Assembly: GCF_000765215.1 (NCBI RefSeq)
Contig: NZ_JPJE01000018.1
Location: forward strand, 186,001 to 250,000
Source: Eubacterium sp. ER2
GTDB taxonomy: Bacteria; Bacillota; Clostridia; Lachnospirales; Lachnospiraceae
Direction: 5' to 3'
DNA length: 64,000 nucleotides
A program made the position numbers and the translations under genes. This document shows positions 36,377 through 45,305 of this stretch, one piece after another (within the stretch, counting starts at the first letter, position 1; every line of letters begins with the position of its first letter). Under the pieces are notes generated by a model that worked only from the letters and a program-made list of their open reading frames with translations, was not told the origin of the DNA and did no database searches.

Positions 36377-37981
36377 ATGCCGGAATTGACAAAACAGATG
36401 AAAGATGAAATCAAAAGGCGCCGCACCTTTGCCATCATTTCCCACCCGGACGCGGGAAAGACGACTCTGACAGAGAAGTTCCTGCTCTACGGGGGAGCCA
36501 TCAACCAGGCGGGAAGCGTGAAGGGAAAGGCTACCGCAAAGCACGCTGTGTCGGACTGGATGGAGATCGAGAAGGAGAGAGGTATCTCCGTCACATCCTC
36601 TGTCCTGCAGTTTGAGTACGACGGGTACTGCATCAATATTCTGGATACACCGGGTCACCAGGACTTCTCGGAGGATACCTACCGGACTCTGATGGCGGCG
36701 GACTCCGCCGTCATGGTGATTGACGCGTCCAAGGGTGTGGAGGCCCAGACGAGAAAGCTGTTCAAGGTCTGTACCATGCGCCACATCCCCATCTTTACCT
36801 TTATCAACAAGATGGACCGGGAGGCCATGGATACCTTTGAGCTGCTGGACGACATCGAGAATGAGCTGGGAATTGCGACCTGCCCCATCAACTGGCCCAT
36901 CGGCTCGGGCAAGAGCTTTAAGGGCGTGTATGACAGGAAGGAGAGAGAGGTGGAGCTCTTCTCCGACACAAAGAAGGGAACGACCCAGGGAGAGGTCAAA
37001 AAGGTGAAGATCGATGACCCGGAGATCACCTGGCTCATCGATGACAACCAGAGACTACAGCTGGAGGAGGAGATCGAGCTCCAGGACGGAGCAGGAGCCG
37101 AGTTTGACCAGGAACTGGTCAGCCGTGGAGAGCTGTCGCCGGTATTTTTCGGCTCCGCACTGACCAACTTCGGCGTGGAGACCTTCCTGCAGCACTTCCT
37201 TGATATGACCTCATCCCCTCTCCCGAGAAAATCTGACAAGGGGGACATCGATCCCATGGAGGAGCCGGATTTCTCGGCCTTTGTGTTCAAGATACAGGCC
37301 AACATGAACAAGGCCCACAGGGACAGGATCGCCTTCATGCGCATCTGCTCCGGCAAATTTGACGCCGGCATGGAGGTCCATCACATCCAGGGGGGCAAGA
37401 AGGTGCGGCTCTCCCAGCCCCAGCAGATGATGGCCAGCGAGAGAAAGATCATTGAGAACGCCTATGCGGGAGATATCATCGGCGTCTTTGACCCGGGCAT
37501 TTTCTCCATCGGAGATACGCTGACCGCCTCCCCGGAGAAATTTGCCTTTGAGGGCATCCCCACCTTTGCCCCGGAGCACTTTGCAAGAGTCCGCCAGGTG
37601 GACACCATGAAGAGAAAGCAGTTCATCAAGGGTATCAGCCAGATTGCCCAGGAGGGAGCCATCCAGATCTTCCAGGAGTACAATACCGGTATGGAGGAGA
37701 TTATCGTGGGCGTTGTGGGCGTCCTGCAATTCGACGTGCTCAAGTACCGTCTGGAGAACGAGTACAAGGTGGAAATCCGCCTGGATACGCTGCCCTACGA
37801 GCACATCCGCTGGATCGAGAACGAAGACCTGGATCTGGATCACCTTGTAGGCACTTCGGACATGAAGAAAATCAAGGATCTCAAGGACCGTCCGCTGCTC
37901 CTCTTTATCAACGAATGGAGTATCCGCATGACTCTGGACCGGAACGAGGGACTTGTCCTCTCGGAATTCGGCCGCTCATAG
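36377..37981 (+). CDS. prfC: Peptide chain release factor 3
   Basis: Translational GTPase that recycles RF1/RF2 after termination; 534 aa. P-loop SHPDAGKTTLTEKFLLYGGAI (residues ~19-39, with GAGKTT-type core DAGKTT), DTPGHQDFSEDTYR and NKMDRE are visible. The C-terminal RF3 domain includes VVGVLQFDVLKYRLENEY. GAGGAGAG precedes the ATG. It has its own promoter and is not part of the following operon. Confidence 0.95.
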   Translation: MPELTKQMKDEIKRRRTFAIISHPDAGKTTLTEKFLLYGGAINQAGSVKGKATAKHAVSDWMEIEKERGISVTSSVLQFEYDGYCINILDTPGHQDFSEDTYRTLMAADSAVMVIDASKGVEAQTRKLFKVCTMRHIPIFTFINKMDREAMDTFELLDDIENELGIATCPINWPIGSGKSFKGVYDRKEREVELFSDTKKGTTQGEVKKVKIDDPEITWLIDDNQRLQLEEEIELQDGAGAEFDQELVSRGELSPVFFGSALTNFGVETFLQHFLDMTSSPLPRKSDKGDIDPMEEPDFSAFVFKIQANMNKAHRDRIAFMRICSGKFDAGMEVHHIQGGKKVRLSQPQQMMASERKIIENAYAGDIIGVFDPGIFSIGDTLTASPEKFAFEGIPTFAPEHFARVRQVDTMKRKQFIKGISQIAQEGAIQIFQEYNTGMEEIIVGVVGVLQFDVLKYRLENEYKVEIRLDTLPYEHIRWIENEDLDLDHLVGTSDMKKIKDLKDRPLLLFINEWSIRMTLDRNEGLVLSEFGRS

Positions 37982-38010
37982 GACACGGAGTTCGTTCGCA
38001 GGAGAAAGTG

Positions 38011-38039
38011 TTGGCATTTGCATATAAATTTGTTATAAT
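38011..38039 (+). promoter_or_regulatory. Sigma-A promoter for the yqhY-to-recN gene run
   Basis: TTGGCA (38011-38016), 17 bases, perfect TATAAT (38034-38039). Confidence 0.78.
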
Positions 38040-38091
38040 GTATATTAATAATGTAATGTGAATTTGTAACACATATATGGAGGGCATTTTT

Positions 38092-38475
38092 ATGGGAAAA
38101 GACGAGAGAAGTACCTATACAATAAAAGAGGATGAAAATCTCGGCGAGGTGAAGATCGCTGACGAGGTGGTGGCCATCATCGCCGGCCTTGCGGCCATGG
38201 AGGTGGACGGAGTGGCGTCCATGTCCGGCAATGCCACGAGAGAGCTGATCAGCAAGCTGGGCATGAAGTCCCTGTCAAAGGGCGTGAAGGTGGACGTGCT
38301 GGAGGGGATTGTCACAGTGTCCCTGAAGCTGAACCTGAAGTATGGCTACAATGTCATGGACATCTGCCAGAAGGTGCAGGAGAAGGTGAAGGCAGCCATC
38401 GAAAATATGACAGGCCTTACTGTTGCGGACGTGAATATCCGCATCGCAGGCGTGGATGTTCCGGAGGAAGCGTAA
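38092..38475 (+). CDS. yqhY: Asp23/Gls24-family protein, YqhY-like
   Basis: 127-aa Asp23-domain protein. The domain core EVKIADEVVAIIAGLAAMEV and the later VTVSLKLNLKYG strand are typical. Its place directly upstream of nusB matches Bacillus yqhY, which is linked to control of fatty acid synthesis; no acc genes are next to it here. The ATG at 38092 was chosen because GGAGGG is 8 bases upstream. The nusB GTG start follows the stop immediately. Confidence 0.88.
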   Translation: MGKDERSTYTIKEDENLGEVKIADEVVAIIAGLAAMEVDGVASMSGNATRELISKLGMKSLSKGVKVDVLEGIVTVSLKLNLKYGYNVMDICQKVQEKVKAAIENMTGLTVADVNIRIAGVDVPEEA

Positions 38476-38874
38476 GTGAAGAGATCAGAGTCTAGGGAAC
38501 ATATATTTAAGCTGGTGTTTGGACTGGAGTTCAACGCCGAAGAGGAGATGCCCCAGCAGCTGGAGCTGTATTTTGACCAGCTTGAGGAGGCGAAGGAGAA
38601 GGACAGGGAATATATCCAGAAGAAAGCCCAGGCTGTCGCTGAGCACAAGGAGGAGATCGACAAGCTGATCGGTGAGCACACGACAGGCTGGAAGACCACC
38701 AGGATGAACAAGGTGGATCTTACGATCCTGCGCCTGGCTGTCTATGAGATGAAGTGGGACGATGACGTGCCTGTGTCTGTGGCGATCAACGAGGCAGTGG
38801 AGCTTGCCAAGCGGTTTGGCGGGGACGAGAGCCCCTCTTTCATAAACGGCGTTCTGGCCAGGATCGCAGACTGA
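38476..38874 (+). CDS. nusB: Transcription antitermination factor NusB
   Basis: 132-aa all-helical protein of the rRNA antitermination complex. Motifs include KVDLTILRLAVYEM, VPVSVAINEAVELAKRFG and FINGVLARI. GTG start abutting the yqhY stop; GGAGG lies inside the last yqhY codons. Confidence 0.94.
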   Translation: MKRSESREHIFKLVFGLEFNAEEEMPQQLELYFDQLEEAKEKDREYIQKKAQAVAEHKEEIDKLIGEHTTGWKTTRMNKVDLTILRLAVYEMKWDDDVPVSVAINEAVELAKRFGGDESPSFINGVLARIAD

Positions 38875-38897
38875 GACGAGAGGTGCATTGACAGATC

Positions 38898-40133
38898 ATG
38901 GCGGGAAATGTTTATACAGTAAAACAGGTAAATGCCTATATCCGGAATATGTTCACCCAGGATTTCATGCTGAACCGTATTTACGTTAAAGGCGAAGTGT
39001 CAAACTGTAAGTACCACACGTCGGGTCATATATATTTTTCATTGAAGGATGAGTCCGGAACGATTGCCTGTGTCATGTTTGCAGGGCAGCGTGGAGGGCT
39101 CTCTTTTCGTATGACGGAGGGACAGCAGGTGATCGTCTTTGGCTCGGTCAGCGTGTATGAGCGTGGAGGTACATACCAGCTCTACGCGAGGCAGATCCGG
39201 CTGGACGGTGAGGGCGTTCTATACGAGAAATTCCAGGCCCTGAAAAAGGAGCTGGAGGAGATGGGCATGTTTGCCCCCGAGTACAAAAAACCCATCCCGC
39301 CCTTTGCCATGCGGGTGGGCGTAGTGACGGCATCCACCGGGGCGGCTGTGCGGGATATCATGAATATCAGCAGGCGCCGGAATCCCTACGTGCAGCTCAT
39401 TCTCTACCCGGCCCAGGTGCAGGGTGAGGGGGCAAAGGAGAGCATTGTAAAAGGAATACGCATGCTGGAGCAGGCCGGTGTGGATGTGATGATCGTTGGC
39501 AGAGGCGGCGGTTCAATCGAGGATCTCTGGGCCTTCAACGAGGAGATAGTGGCCAGAGCCATCTTTGACTGCTCTGTGCCGGTGATCTCCGCGGTTGGAC
39601 ACGAGACCGACACCACCATCGCTGACTATGTGGCGGACCTGCGGGCTCCCACGCCCTCGGCTGCGGCCGAGCTGGCAGTGTGGGATATCCGGCTCTTTGA
39701 CCAGCGCCTGCAGGAGACGGCCCTGCAGATGAACAGGCAGATGGACAGAGTGCTCCAGGTGAGCCGCCTGCGGCTTCAGAAATACGAGGCCAGGCTCCAG
39801 TATCTCCACCCCGGCAACAAGCTGCGGGAGAGACGGCAGATGCTGGTGGAGCTGGAGGATGCCATGAGGCGGAGCATGGAGCAGAAGGTGCAGAGGGCGA
39901 GACACCAGCTTGCCATTTACATTGAGAAGATGCGGGGGCTCTCCCCCGCCGGAAAGCTGAATCAGGGCTACTCTTACGTGGAGAGGGAGTCCGGCGGCAG
40001 ACGTGAGGCGGTTAAGAGCATCCGCCAGGTGGAAAAAGATATGGAGCTGCGCATCTACGTCTCGGACGGTGTGATCCGGGCCAGAGCGGAGGATGTGCAG
40101 GATGAAGGAGGGACACCATGGAAGAGAGAATAG
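38898..40133 (+). CDS. xseA: Exodeoxyribonuclease VII large subunit
   Basis: 411-aa catalytic subunit of single-strand exonuclease VII. N-terminal OB-fold (~1-100; KGEVSNCKYHTSGHIYFSLK), catalytic domain with GVVTASTGAAVRDI, RGGGSIEDLW and VGHETDTTIADYVADLRAPT, then a coiled-coil segment that binds XseB. It overlaps xseB by 16 bases. Confidence 0.95.
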   Translation: MAGNVYTVKQVNAYIRNMFTQDFMLNRIYVKGEVSNCKYHTSGHIYFSLKDESGTIACVMFAGQRGGLSFRMTEGQQVIVFGSVSVYERGGTYQLYARQIRLDGEGVLYEKFQALKKELEEMGMFAPEYKKPIPPFAMRVGVVTASTGAAVRDIMNISRRRNPYVQLILYPAQVQGEGAKESIVKGIRMLEQAGVDVMIVGRGGGSIEDLWAFNEEIVARAIFDCSVPVISAVGHETDTTIADYVADLRAPTPSAAAELAVWDIRLFDQRLQETALQMNRQMDRVLQVSRLRLQKYEARLQYLHPGNKLRERRQMLVELEDAMRRSMEQKVQRARHQLAIYIEKMRGLSPAGKLNQGYSYVERESGGRREAVKSIRQVEKDMELRIYVSDGVIRARAEDVQDEGGTPWKRE

Positions 40134-40357
40134 AGGAGCAGACAGTGCCCGCGGAAGGAGAGCAGACGCTGGAGCAGCTCTTTGCGGAGCTGGAGGCGTT
40201 GACAGGAGCGCTGGAGGAGGAGTCCTCCCTTGAGAAGTCCTTTCAGCTCTACCACAGGGGAATGGACATGCTGAAGGCGTGCAGCGACAGGATAGACAGA
40301 GTGGAAAAACAGATACAGGTTCTGGATGAAAAAGGAGAGACCCATGAGTTGCAGTAG
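40118..40357 (+). CDS. xseB: Exodeoxyribonuclease VII small subunit
   Basis: 79-aa helical subunit. The family motif LEALTGALEEESSLEKSFQ with a downstream YHRGMDMLKAC helix is present. It starts inside the 3' end of xseA and ends 14 bases inside ispA, consistent with coupled translation. Confidence 0.92.
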   Translation: MEERIEEQTVPAEGEQTLEQLFAELEALTGALEEESSLEKSFQLYHRGMDMLKACSDRIDRVEKQIQVLDEKGETHELQ

Positions 40358-41249
40358 GATGGAGTATGAGCGAGAGCGGGAGCAGAAGGTTGAGGAGATA
40401 GAGGCCCTGCTCACAAAGTATCTGCCCTCAAAGGAGGGATTGCAGAAGATCATCATGGAGGCCATGGAGTACAGCCTCATGGCGGGCGGCAAGCGGCTCC
40501 GGCCCATGCTGATGCAGGAGACCTACCGTCTCTTTGGCGGAGAGGGAGAGCTGGTGGAGCCCTTTATGGCGGCTATGGAGATGATCCACACCTACTCCCT
40601 TGTCCACGACGACCTGCCGGCTATGGACAATGACGAGTACCGGAGAGGGCGGAAGACCACCCATGTGGTCTACGGGGAGGACATGGGGATCCTGGCAGGT
40701 GATGCTCTTTTAAACTATGCCTTTGAGACGGCCTCCTCGGCTTTTGAGCAGTATCCGGATAAAGCCCTTCTCATAGGAAAAGCCCTCCGTGTCCTGTCCG
40801 CAAAGGCGGGCATCCACGGCATGATCGGCGGCCAGGTGGTGGATGTGAAGGAGACGGGACACGCTGTCTCAAGAGAGGTGCTGGATTTTATCTATGAGCT
40901 GAAGACAGGGGCGCTTATCGAGAGCTCCATGATGATCGGCGCCATCCTCGCCGGCGCCTCGGATGGAGATGTGAAGAAGGTGGAGAAGATTGCCTCCAAT
41001 GTGGGCTTTGCCTTCCAGGTGCAGGATGACATCCTGGATGTGACCAGCACCAGCGAGGTGCTGGGAAAGCCGGTCCACAGCGATGAGAAGAATGAGAAGA
41101 GCACCTACGTGACTCTGGTCGGACTCAAGGAGGCGGGAAGGCTGGTGGAGACAGCGTCCATGGAGGCTGTCCGTCTTCTGGGAGAGCTTCCCGGGGAAAA
41201 CGGCTACCTGGCATGGCTCATCGAGAAGCTGATCCACCGGGAGAAATAA
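40344..41249 (+). CDS. ispA: Farnesyl diphosphate synthase
   Basis: 301-aa trans-isoprenyl diphosphate synthase. The first Asp-rich motif is DDLPAMD followed by NDEYRRGRKTTH. The second is DDILD in AFQVQDDILDVT. AGGKRLRP binds the homoallylic diphosphate. The ATG at 40344 was chosen because AAAGGAG is upstream; the ATG at 40326 is less well placed. It lies next to dxs in an isoprenoid pair. Product length (C15 versus longer) is inferred from context. Confidence 0.93.
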   Translation: MSCSRMEYEREREQKVEEIEALLTKYLPSKEGLQKIIMEAMEYSLMAGGKRLRPMLMQETYRLFGGEGELVEPFMAAMEMIHTYSLVHDDLPAMDNDEYRRGRKTTHVVYGEDMGILAGDALLNYAFETASSAFEQYPDKALLIGKALRVLSAKAGIHGMIGGQVVDVKETGHAVSREVLDFIYELKTGALIESSMMIGAILAGASDGDVKKVEKIASNVGFAFQVQDDILDVTSTSEVLGKPVHSDEKNEKSTYVTLVGLKEAGRLVETASMEAVRLLGELPGENGYLAWLIEKLIHREK

Positions 41250-41261
41250 GGAGCGACAGGT

Positions 41262-43154
41262 ATGTTGTTAGATCGGATCGAGAGAGAAAATGATGTAAAA
41301 AAACTTAGGGCCGAGGAGCTGGAGGAGCTGGCGGCGGAGATCAGGCAGTTCCTGATCGAAAAGATCAGTATGACAGGAGGCCATCTGGCCTCCAATCTGG
41401 GTGTGGTGGAGCTCACTATCGCCATGCACAGAGTGTTCCAGCTCCCGGAGGACAAGATGATCTGGGATGTGGGGCATCAGTCCTACACCCATAAGATCCT
41501 GACGGGGCGCAGAGCGGGCTTTGACGACCTGCGCAAATACGGGGGCATGAGCGGCTTCCCGAAGCGGAAGGAGAGCGCCTGCGACGCCTTTGATACGGGG
41601 CACAGCTCCACCTCCATCTCCGCGGGGCTGGGGTACGTGCAGGCCCGTGATCTTCTGGGGCAGGACTACAGTGTTCTCTCTGTTATAGGGGACGGTGCCA
41701 TGACCGGCGGCATGGCCTACGAGGCCCTGAACAACGCGGCGCGGATCAAGACAAATTTTATTATTATCTTAAATGACAATGAGATGTCCATATCGGAGAA
41801 TGTAGGCGGCATGTCCGACTATCTGGCCCGTCTGCGGACAGCGGACATCTATACAGGCCTGAAAAAGGGAGTCACCAACACCCTCCACAGAATTCCGGTG
41901 GCAGGGGACTCCATCATCGAGCAGATCCGCCGGACAAAGAACAGCATCAAGCAGCTGGTAGTGCCGGGCATGCTCTTTGAGGATATGGGGATCACCTATC
42001 TGGGGCCCATACCGGGACATGACATCGCCATGCTCTGCCGGGCCCTGCGGGAGGCGAAAAAGGTGGAGGGGCCTGTCCTTCTCCACGTCCTCACCCAGAA
42101 GGGAAAGGGCTACGAGCCGGCGGAGCAGGAGCCGGCCCGCTTCCATGGGACAGGTCCCTTCGACATAGAGACGGGAAAGCCTGTTGGCACAAAGAAGAAG
42201 GATACATACACGGATGTGTTCTCAAAGGTGATCTGCGATATCGGCAAGAGAAATCCCAGGGTGGCGGTCATCACAGCCGCCATGGCGGACGGCACCGGCC
42301 TCTCCGAGTTCCAGCGCCGTTTCCCGAAACGGTTTTTCGACGTGGGCATCGCAGAGGGCCACGCGGTCACCTTTGCGGCCGGTCTGGCGGCAGGGGGGAT
42401 GAAGCCAGTGTTTGCCGTGTACTCCTCCTTCCTCCAGAGAGGGTATGACCAGATCATACACGATGTGGGACTGCAGAACCTGCCGGTTGTCTTTGCGGTG
42501 GACAGGGCCGGACTGGTGGGCAGCGACGGGGAGACTCACCAGGGGATCTTTGACCTGTCCTATCTGGGCATCATCCCCAATATGACTGTCATGTCGCCCA
42601 AGAACCGCTGGGAGCTGGCGGATATGCTGCGCTTTGCTGTGGACTATGAGGGACCCATCGCGCTCCGCTATCCCCGTGGAACAGCCTACGACGGCTGCGA
42701 GGAGTTCCGCTCCCCCATCCGGTACGGAAAGAGCGAGGTCATCTACGAGGAGGAGAGCATTGCCATCGTGAGTGTGGGCCACATGTTTGAGGAGGCCCTG
42801 AAGACCCGCAGGCTTATCAAGGAGACCGGGTACAATTGCAGTCTGGTCAACGCCAGATTTGTCAAGCCCATTGACAGCGAGATGATCGAGGAGCTGGCAA
42901 AGCGCCACAGTCTCATCGTCACCATAGAGGAGAACGTCCTCTGCGGAGGCTTTGGGGAGCAGGTGACAGAGTACGTGTCCGCTCAGGGACTTCCGGTAAA
43001 GGTGCTGAATCTGGCCCTGCCGGACGACTATATCGAGCACGGCAGCGTGGATGTGCTGCGAAGAGAGGTCCTTCTGGATGCTCCTTCCATGATGAAGCGC
43101 ATTGTGACTGCGTATATACTTGCATGCTCCAAAAGGGCAGAAAAGGATATCTGA
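41262..43154 (+). CDS. dxs: 1-deoxy-D-xylulose-5-phosphate synthase
   Basis: First enzyme of the MEP isoprenoid pathway; condenses pyruvate and glyceraldehyde 3-phosphate using thiamine diphosphate. The 630-aa protein has DVGHQSYTHKILTGR, the ThDP motif GDGAMTGGMAYEALNNA, the transketolase catalytic part DVGIAEGHAVTFAAGLA, and DRAGLVGSDGETHQG. AAGGAG precedes the ATG. Confidence 0.96.
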   Translation: MLLDRIERENDVKKLRAEELEELAAEIRQFLIEKISMTGGHLASNLGVVELTIAMHRVFQLPEDKMIWDVGHQSYTHKILTGRRAGFDDLRKYGGMSGFPKRKESACDAFDTGHSSTSISAGLGYVQARDLLGQDYSVLSVIGDGAMTGGMAYEALNNAARIKTNFIIILNDNEMSISENVGGMSDYLARLRTADIYTGLKKGVTNTLHRIPVAGDSIIEQIRRTKNSIKQLVVPGMLFEDMGITYLGPIPGHDIAMLCRALREAKKVEGPVLLHVLTQKGKGYEPAEQEPARFHGTGPFDIETGKPVGTKKKDTYTDVFSKVICDIGKRNPRVAVITAAMADGTGLSEFQRRFPKRFFDVGIAEGHAVTFAAGLAAGGMKPVFAVYSSFLQRGYDQIIHDVGLQNLPVVFAVDRAGLVGSDGETHQGIFDLSYLGIIPNMTVMSPKNRWELADMLRFAVDYEGPIALRYPRGTAYDGCEEFRSPIRYGKSEVIYEEESIAIVSVGHMFEEALKTRRLIKETGYNCSLVNARFVKPIDSEMIEELAKRHSLIVTIEENVLCGGFGEQVTEYVSAQGLPVKVLNLALPDDYIEHGSVDVLRREVLLDAPSMMKRIVTAYILACSKRAEKDI

Positions 43155-43167
43155 AAGGAGAACAGCC

Positions 43168-43977
43168 ATGAAAGAGCGTCTGGATGTATTGCTTGTAAAA
43201 AGAAATCTCGCCGGTTCCAGAGAGAAGGCCAAGGCCATCATCATGTCCGGCATTGTGTATGTGGACGGACAGAAGGAGGACAAGGCCGGCACAACCTTCC
43301 CGGAGGATGTACAGATTGAGGTCAGAGGGCACACCCTTCCCTATGTCAGCAGAGGGGGACTGAAGCTGGAGAAGGCTCTGAAGTGCTTTGACGTGTCCGT
43401 GGAGGGAAAGGTCTGCACAGATGTGGGATCCTCCACAGGCGGGTTCACAGACTGCATGCTGCAAAACGGCGCGGTCAAGGTGTTTGCCATAGATGTGGGA
43501 CGGGGACAGCTTGACTGGAAGCTGCGCCAGGATGACCGGGTGGTCTGTATGGAAAAGACAAACATCCGCTACGTAAAGCCGGAGGATTTGGGGGAGCCCA
43601 TCGACTTCTCCTCCATAGATGTATCCTTCATCTCCCTCACAAAGGTGCTCGGCCCTATCCGGGACTATCTGACAGAGAAAGGGCAGATCGTGGCTCTTAT
43701 CAAGCCCCAGTTTGAGGCCGGCAGGGAGAAAGTCGGAAAGAAAGGGGTGGTGCGGGAAAAGAGCACCCATCTGGAGGTCATCAGCCAGATTATTTCCTAT
43801 GCACTTTCCATTGGCTTCCGGGTGCTGGATCTGACATTTTCGCCCATCAAAGGGCCGGAGGGGAATATCGAGTATCTGGTCCACCTGGAAAAATGTGATC
43901 CCTCGCAGGCGGCTGTGGAGGATGGGATCGCTGTGGAGACGGTTGTGTCAGAAGCATTTGAAGCACTGCGAGGTTAG
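43168..43977 (+). CDS. tlyA: TlyA-family RNA methyltransferase (YqxC)
   Basis: 269-aa protein with an N-terminal S4 RNA-binding domain (ERLDVLLVKRNLAGSREKAK) and an FtsJ-like SAM methyltransferase domain (DVGSSTGGFTDCMLQNGA, SAM loop near ~85-102; VALIKPQFEAGRE). Mycobacterial TlyA methylates 16S/23S rRNA 2'-O positions; the target here is inferred. The ATG at 43168 was chosen because AAAGGAG is upstream; the longer frame lies in dxs. Confidence 0.92.
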   Translation: MKERLDVLLVKRNLAGSREKAKAIIMSGIVYVDGQKEDKAGTTFPEDVQIEVRGHTLPYVSRGGLKLEKALKCFDVSVEGKVCTDVGSSTGGFTDCMLQNGAVKVFAIDVGRGQLDWKLRQDDRVVCMEKTNIRYVKPEDLGEPIDFSSIDVSFISLTKVLGPIRDYLTEKGQIVALIKPQFEAGREKVGKKGVVREKSTHLEVISQIISYALSIGFRVLDLTFSPIKGPEGNIEYLVHLEKCDPSQAAVEDGIAVETVVSEAFEALRG

Positions 43978-43980
43978 AAG

Positions 43981-44811
43981 ATGGAACGGTTTTATATAGT
44001 GACGAATGATGGAAAAGACAGAGACGGAAGGGTCACGGACAGGATCCGGCACATCCTTGAGGGAGCGGGGAAGACATGCCTGTTCTCGGAGAAGGATGAG
44101 AAAAAAAATATCATCCGGGAGACAGTTCCCGAGGATGCGGACTGCGCCATTGTCATCGGCGGAGACGGCAGCCTCATAGAGGTGGCAAGGATCCTGAAAA
44201 ATGAGATTCCCATTTTGGGTATTAATATGGGGACGCTGGGTTACCTGACCGAGGTGGATCCCGCCAGGCTGGATGAGGCGCTGGCACAGATCCTGCAGGG
44301 GGACTACTGCATTGAGGAGAGGATGATGCTGGAGGGACATTTCCAGGGGAAGGAGCCGGACGTGGCCCTCAACGACATCGTAATTTCCAGAAAAGGAAGC
44401 CTGCGGGTCATTCATTTTGATGTATATGTGAACGGCGCCTGCCTGAATTCCTACGAGGCGGACGGAATGATCATATCCACCCCCACTGGCTCCACAGCCT
44501 ACAACCTGTCGGCAGGAGGACCTGTGGTAGAGCCGACAGCGTCCCTCATCGTCCTCACCCCCATCTGCTCCCATGCGCTGAACACAAGCAGCATCGTGCT
44601 GTCCGCGGAGGATGAGGTTATCGTTCAGATCGGGCAGGGGAGAAACGGGAGAGAAGAGGAAGTGTTCGCCACATTTGACGGCGCGGATGTGGTGGAGATG
44701 CGGACCGGGGACAGAGTCCTGGTGCGCAGATCAGAGCACGTGACAAAGCTGATGAAGCTGAGCAAGGTCAGCTTTCTCGAAATCATGCGCAGAAAGATGA
44801 AAGGAAACTGA
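43981..44811 (+). CDS. nadK: NAD kinase
   Basis: Phosphorylates NAD to NADP. The 276-aa protein carries GGDGS (IGGDGSLIEVAR, near residue ~59), NMGTLGYLTEVD and the TPTGSTAYNLSAGGPVV motif. It starts 3 bases after the tlyA stop in the conserved tlyA-nadK-argR-recN order. Confidence 0.95.
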   Translation: MERFYIVTNDGKDRDGRVTDRIRHILEGAGKTCLFSEKDEKKNIIRETVPEDADCAIVIGGDGSLIEVARILKNEIPILGINMGTLGYLTEVDPARLDEALAQILQGDYCIEERMMLEGHFQGKEPDVALNDIVISRKGSLRVIHFDVYVNGACLNSYEADGMIISTPTGSTAYNLSAGGPVVEPTASLIVLTPICSHALNTSSIVLSAEDEVIVQIGQGRNGREEEVFATFDGADVVEMRTGDRVLVRRSEHVTKLMKLSKVSFLEIMRRKMKGN

Positions 44812-44815
44812 TACC

Positions 44816-45265
44816 ATGAAGATCAACCGACATGCGAAGATAGTAGAACTCATCAATAAATACAGAATTGAGACACAGGAGGAGCTGGCAGAATACCTGA
44901 ACAAAGAGGGCTTTAAGGTGACCCAGGCCACTGTATCCAGGGATATCCGGGATCTGAAGCTGACCAAGGTGCCTACAGACGACGGCAGACAGAAATACGC
45001 GGTGCACCAGAAGGGTGAGTCTGAGATGAGTGAGAAATATATCCGGGTACTTCGGGACGGCTATGTCTCCATGGACAAGGCTCAGAATATCCTCGTGATC
45101 AAGACCGTGGTGGGTATGGCGAACGCGGTGTGCGCCGCCCTGGATGCCATGAAGTGGAATGAGATCATCGGGAGCGTGGCCGGGGACGATACTATCATCT
45201 GTGTGATCCGCAGTGTGGACGAGACCATAGCTGTCATGGATAAGATCAGCAAAATTGTTTCTTAG
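44816..45265 (+). CDS. argR: Arginine repressor ArgR/AhrC
   Basis: 149-aa regulator. N-terminal winged helix (EELAEYLNKEGFKVTQATVS with RDIRDL recognition helix) and a C-terminal arginine-binding, hexamer-forming domain (GSVAGDDTIICVIR). Its usual targets are arginine genes, none of which are in the window. In Bacillus it also sits upstream of recN. Confidence 0.95.
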   Translation: MKINRHAKIVELINKYRIETQEELAEYLNKEGFKVTQATVSRDIRDLKLTKVPTDDGRQKYAVHQKGESEMSEKYIRVLRDGYVSMDKAQNILVIKTVVGMANAVCAALDAMKWNEIIGSVAGDDTIICVIRSVDETIAVMDKISKIVS

Positions 45266-45305
45266 TGGCTTTTGAAAGATACAGTATAAGGATACAGGAG
45301 GCTGT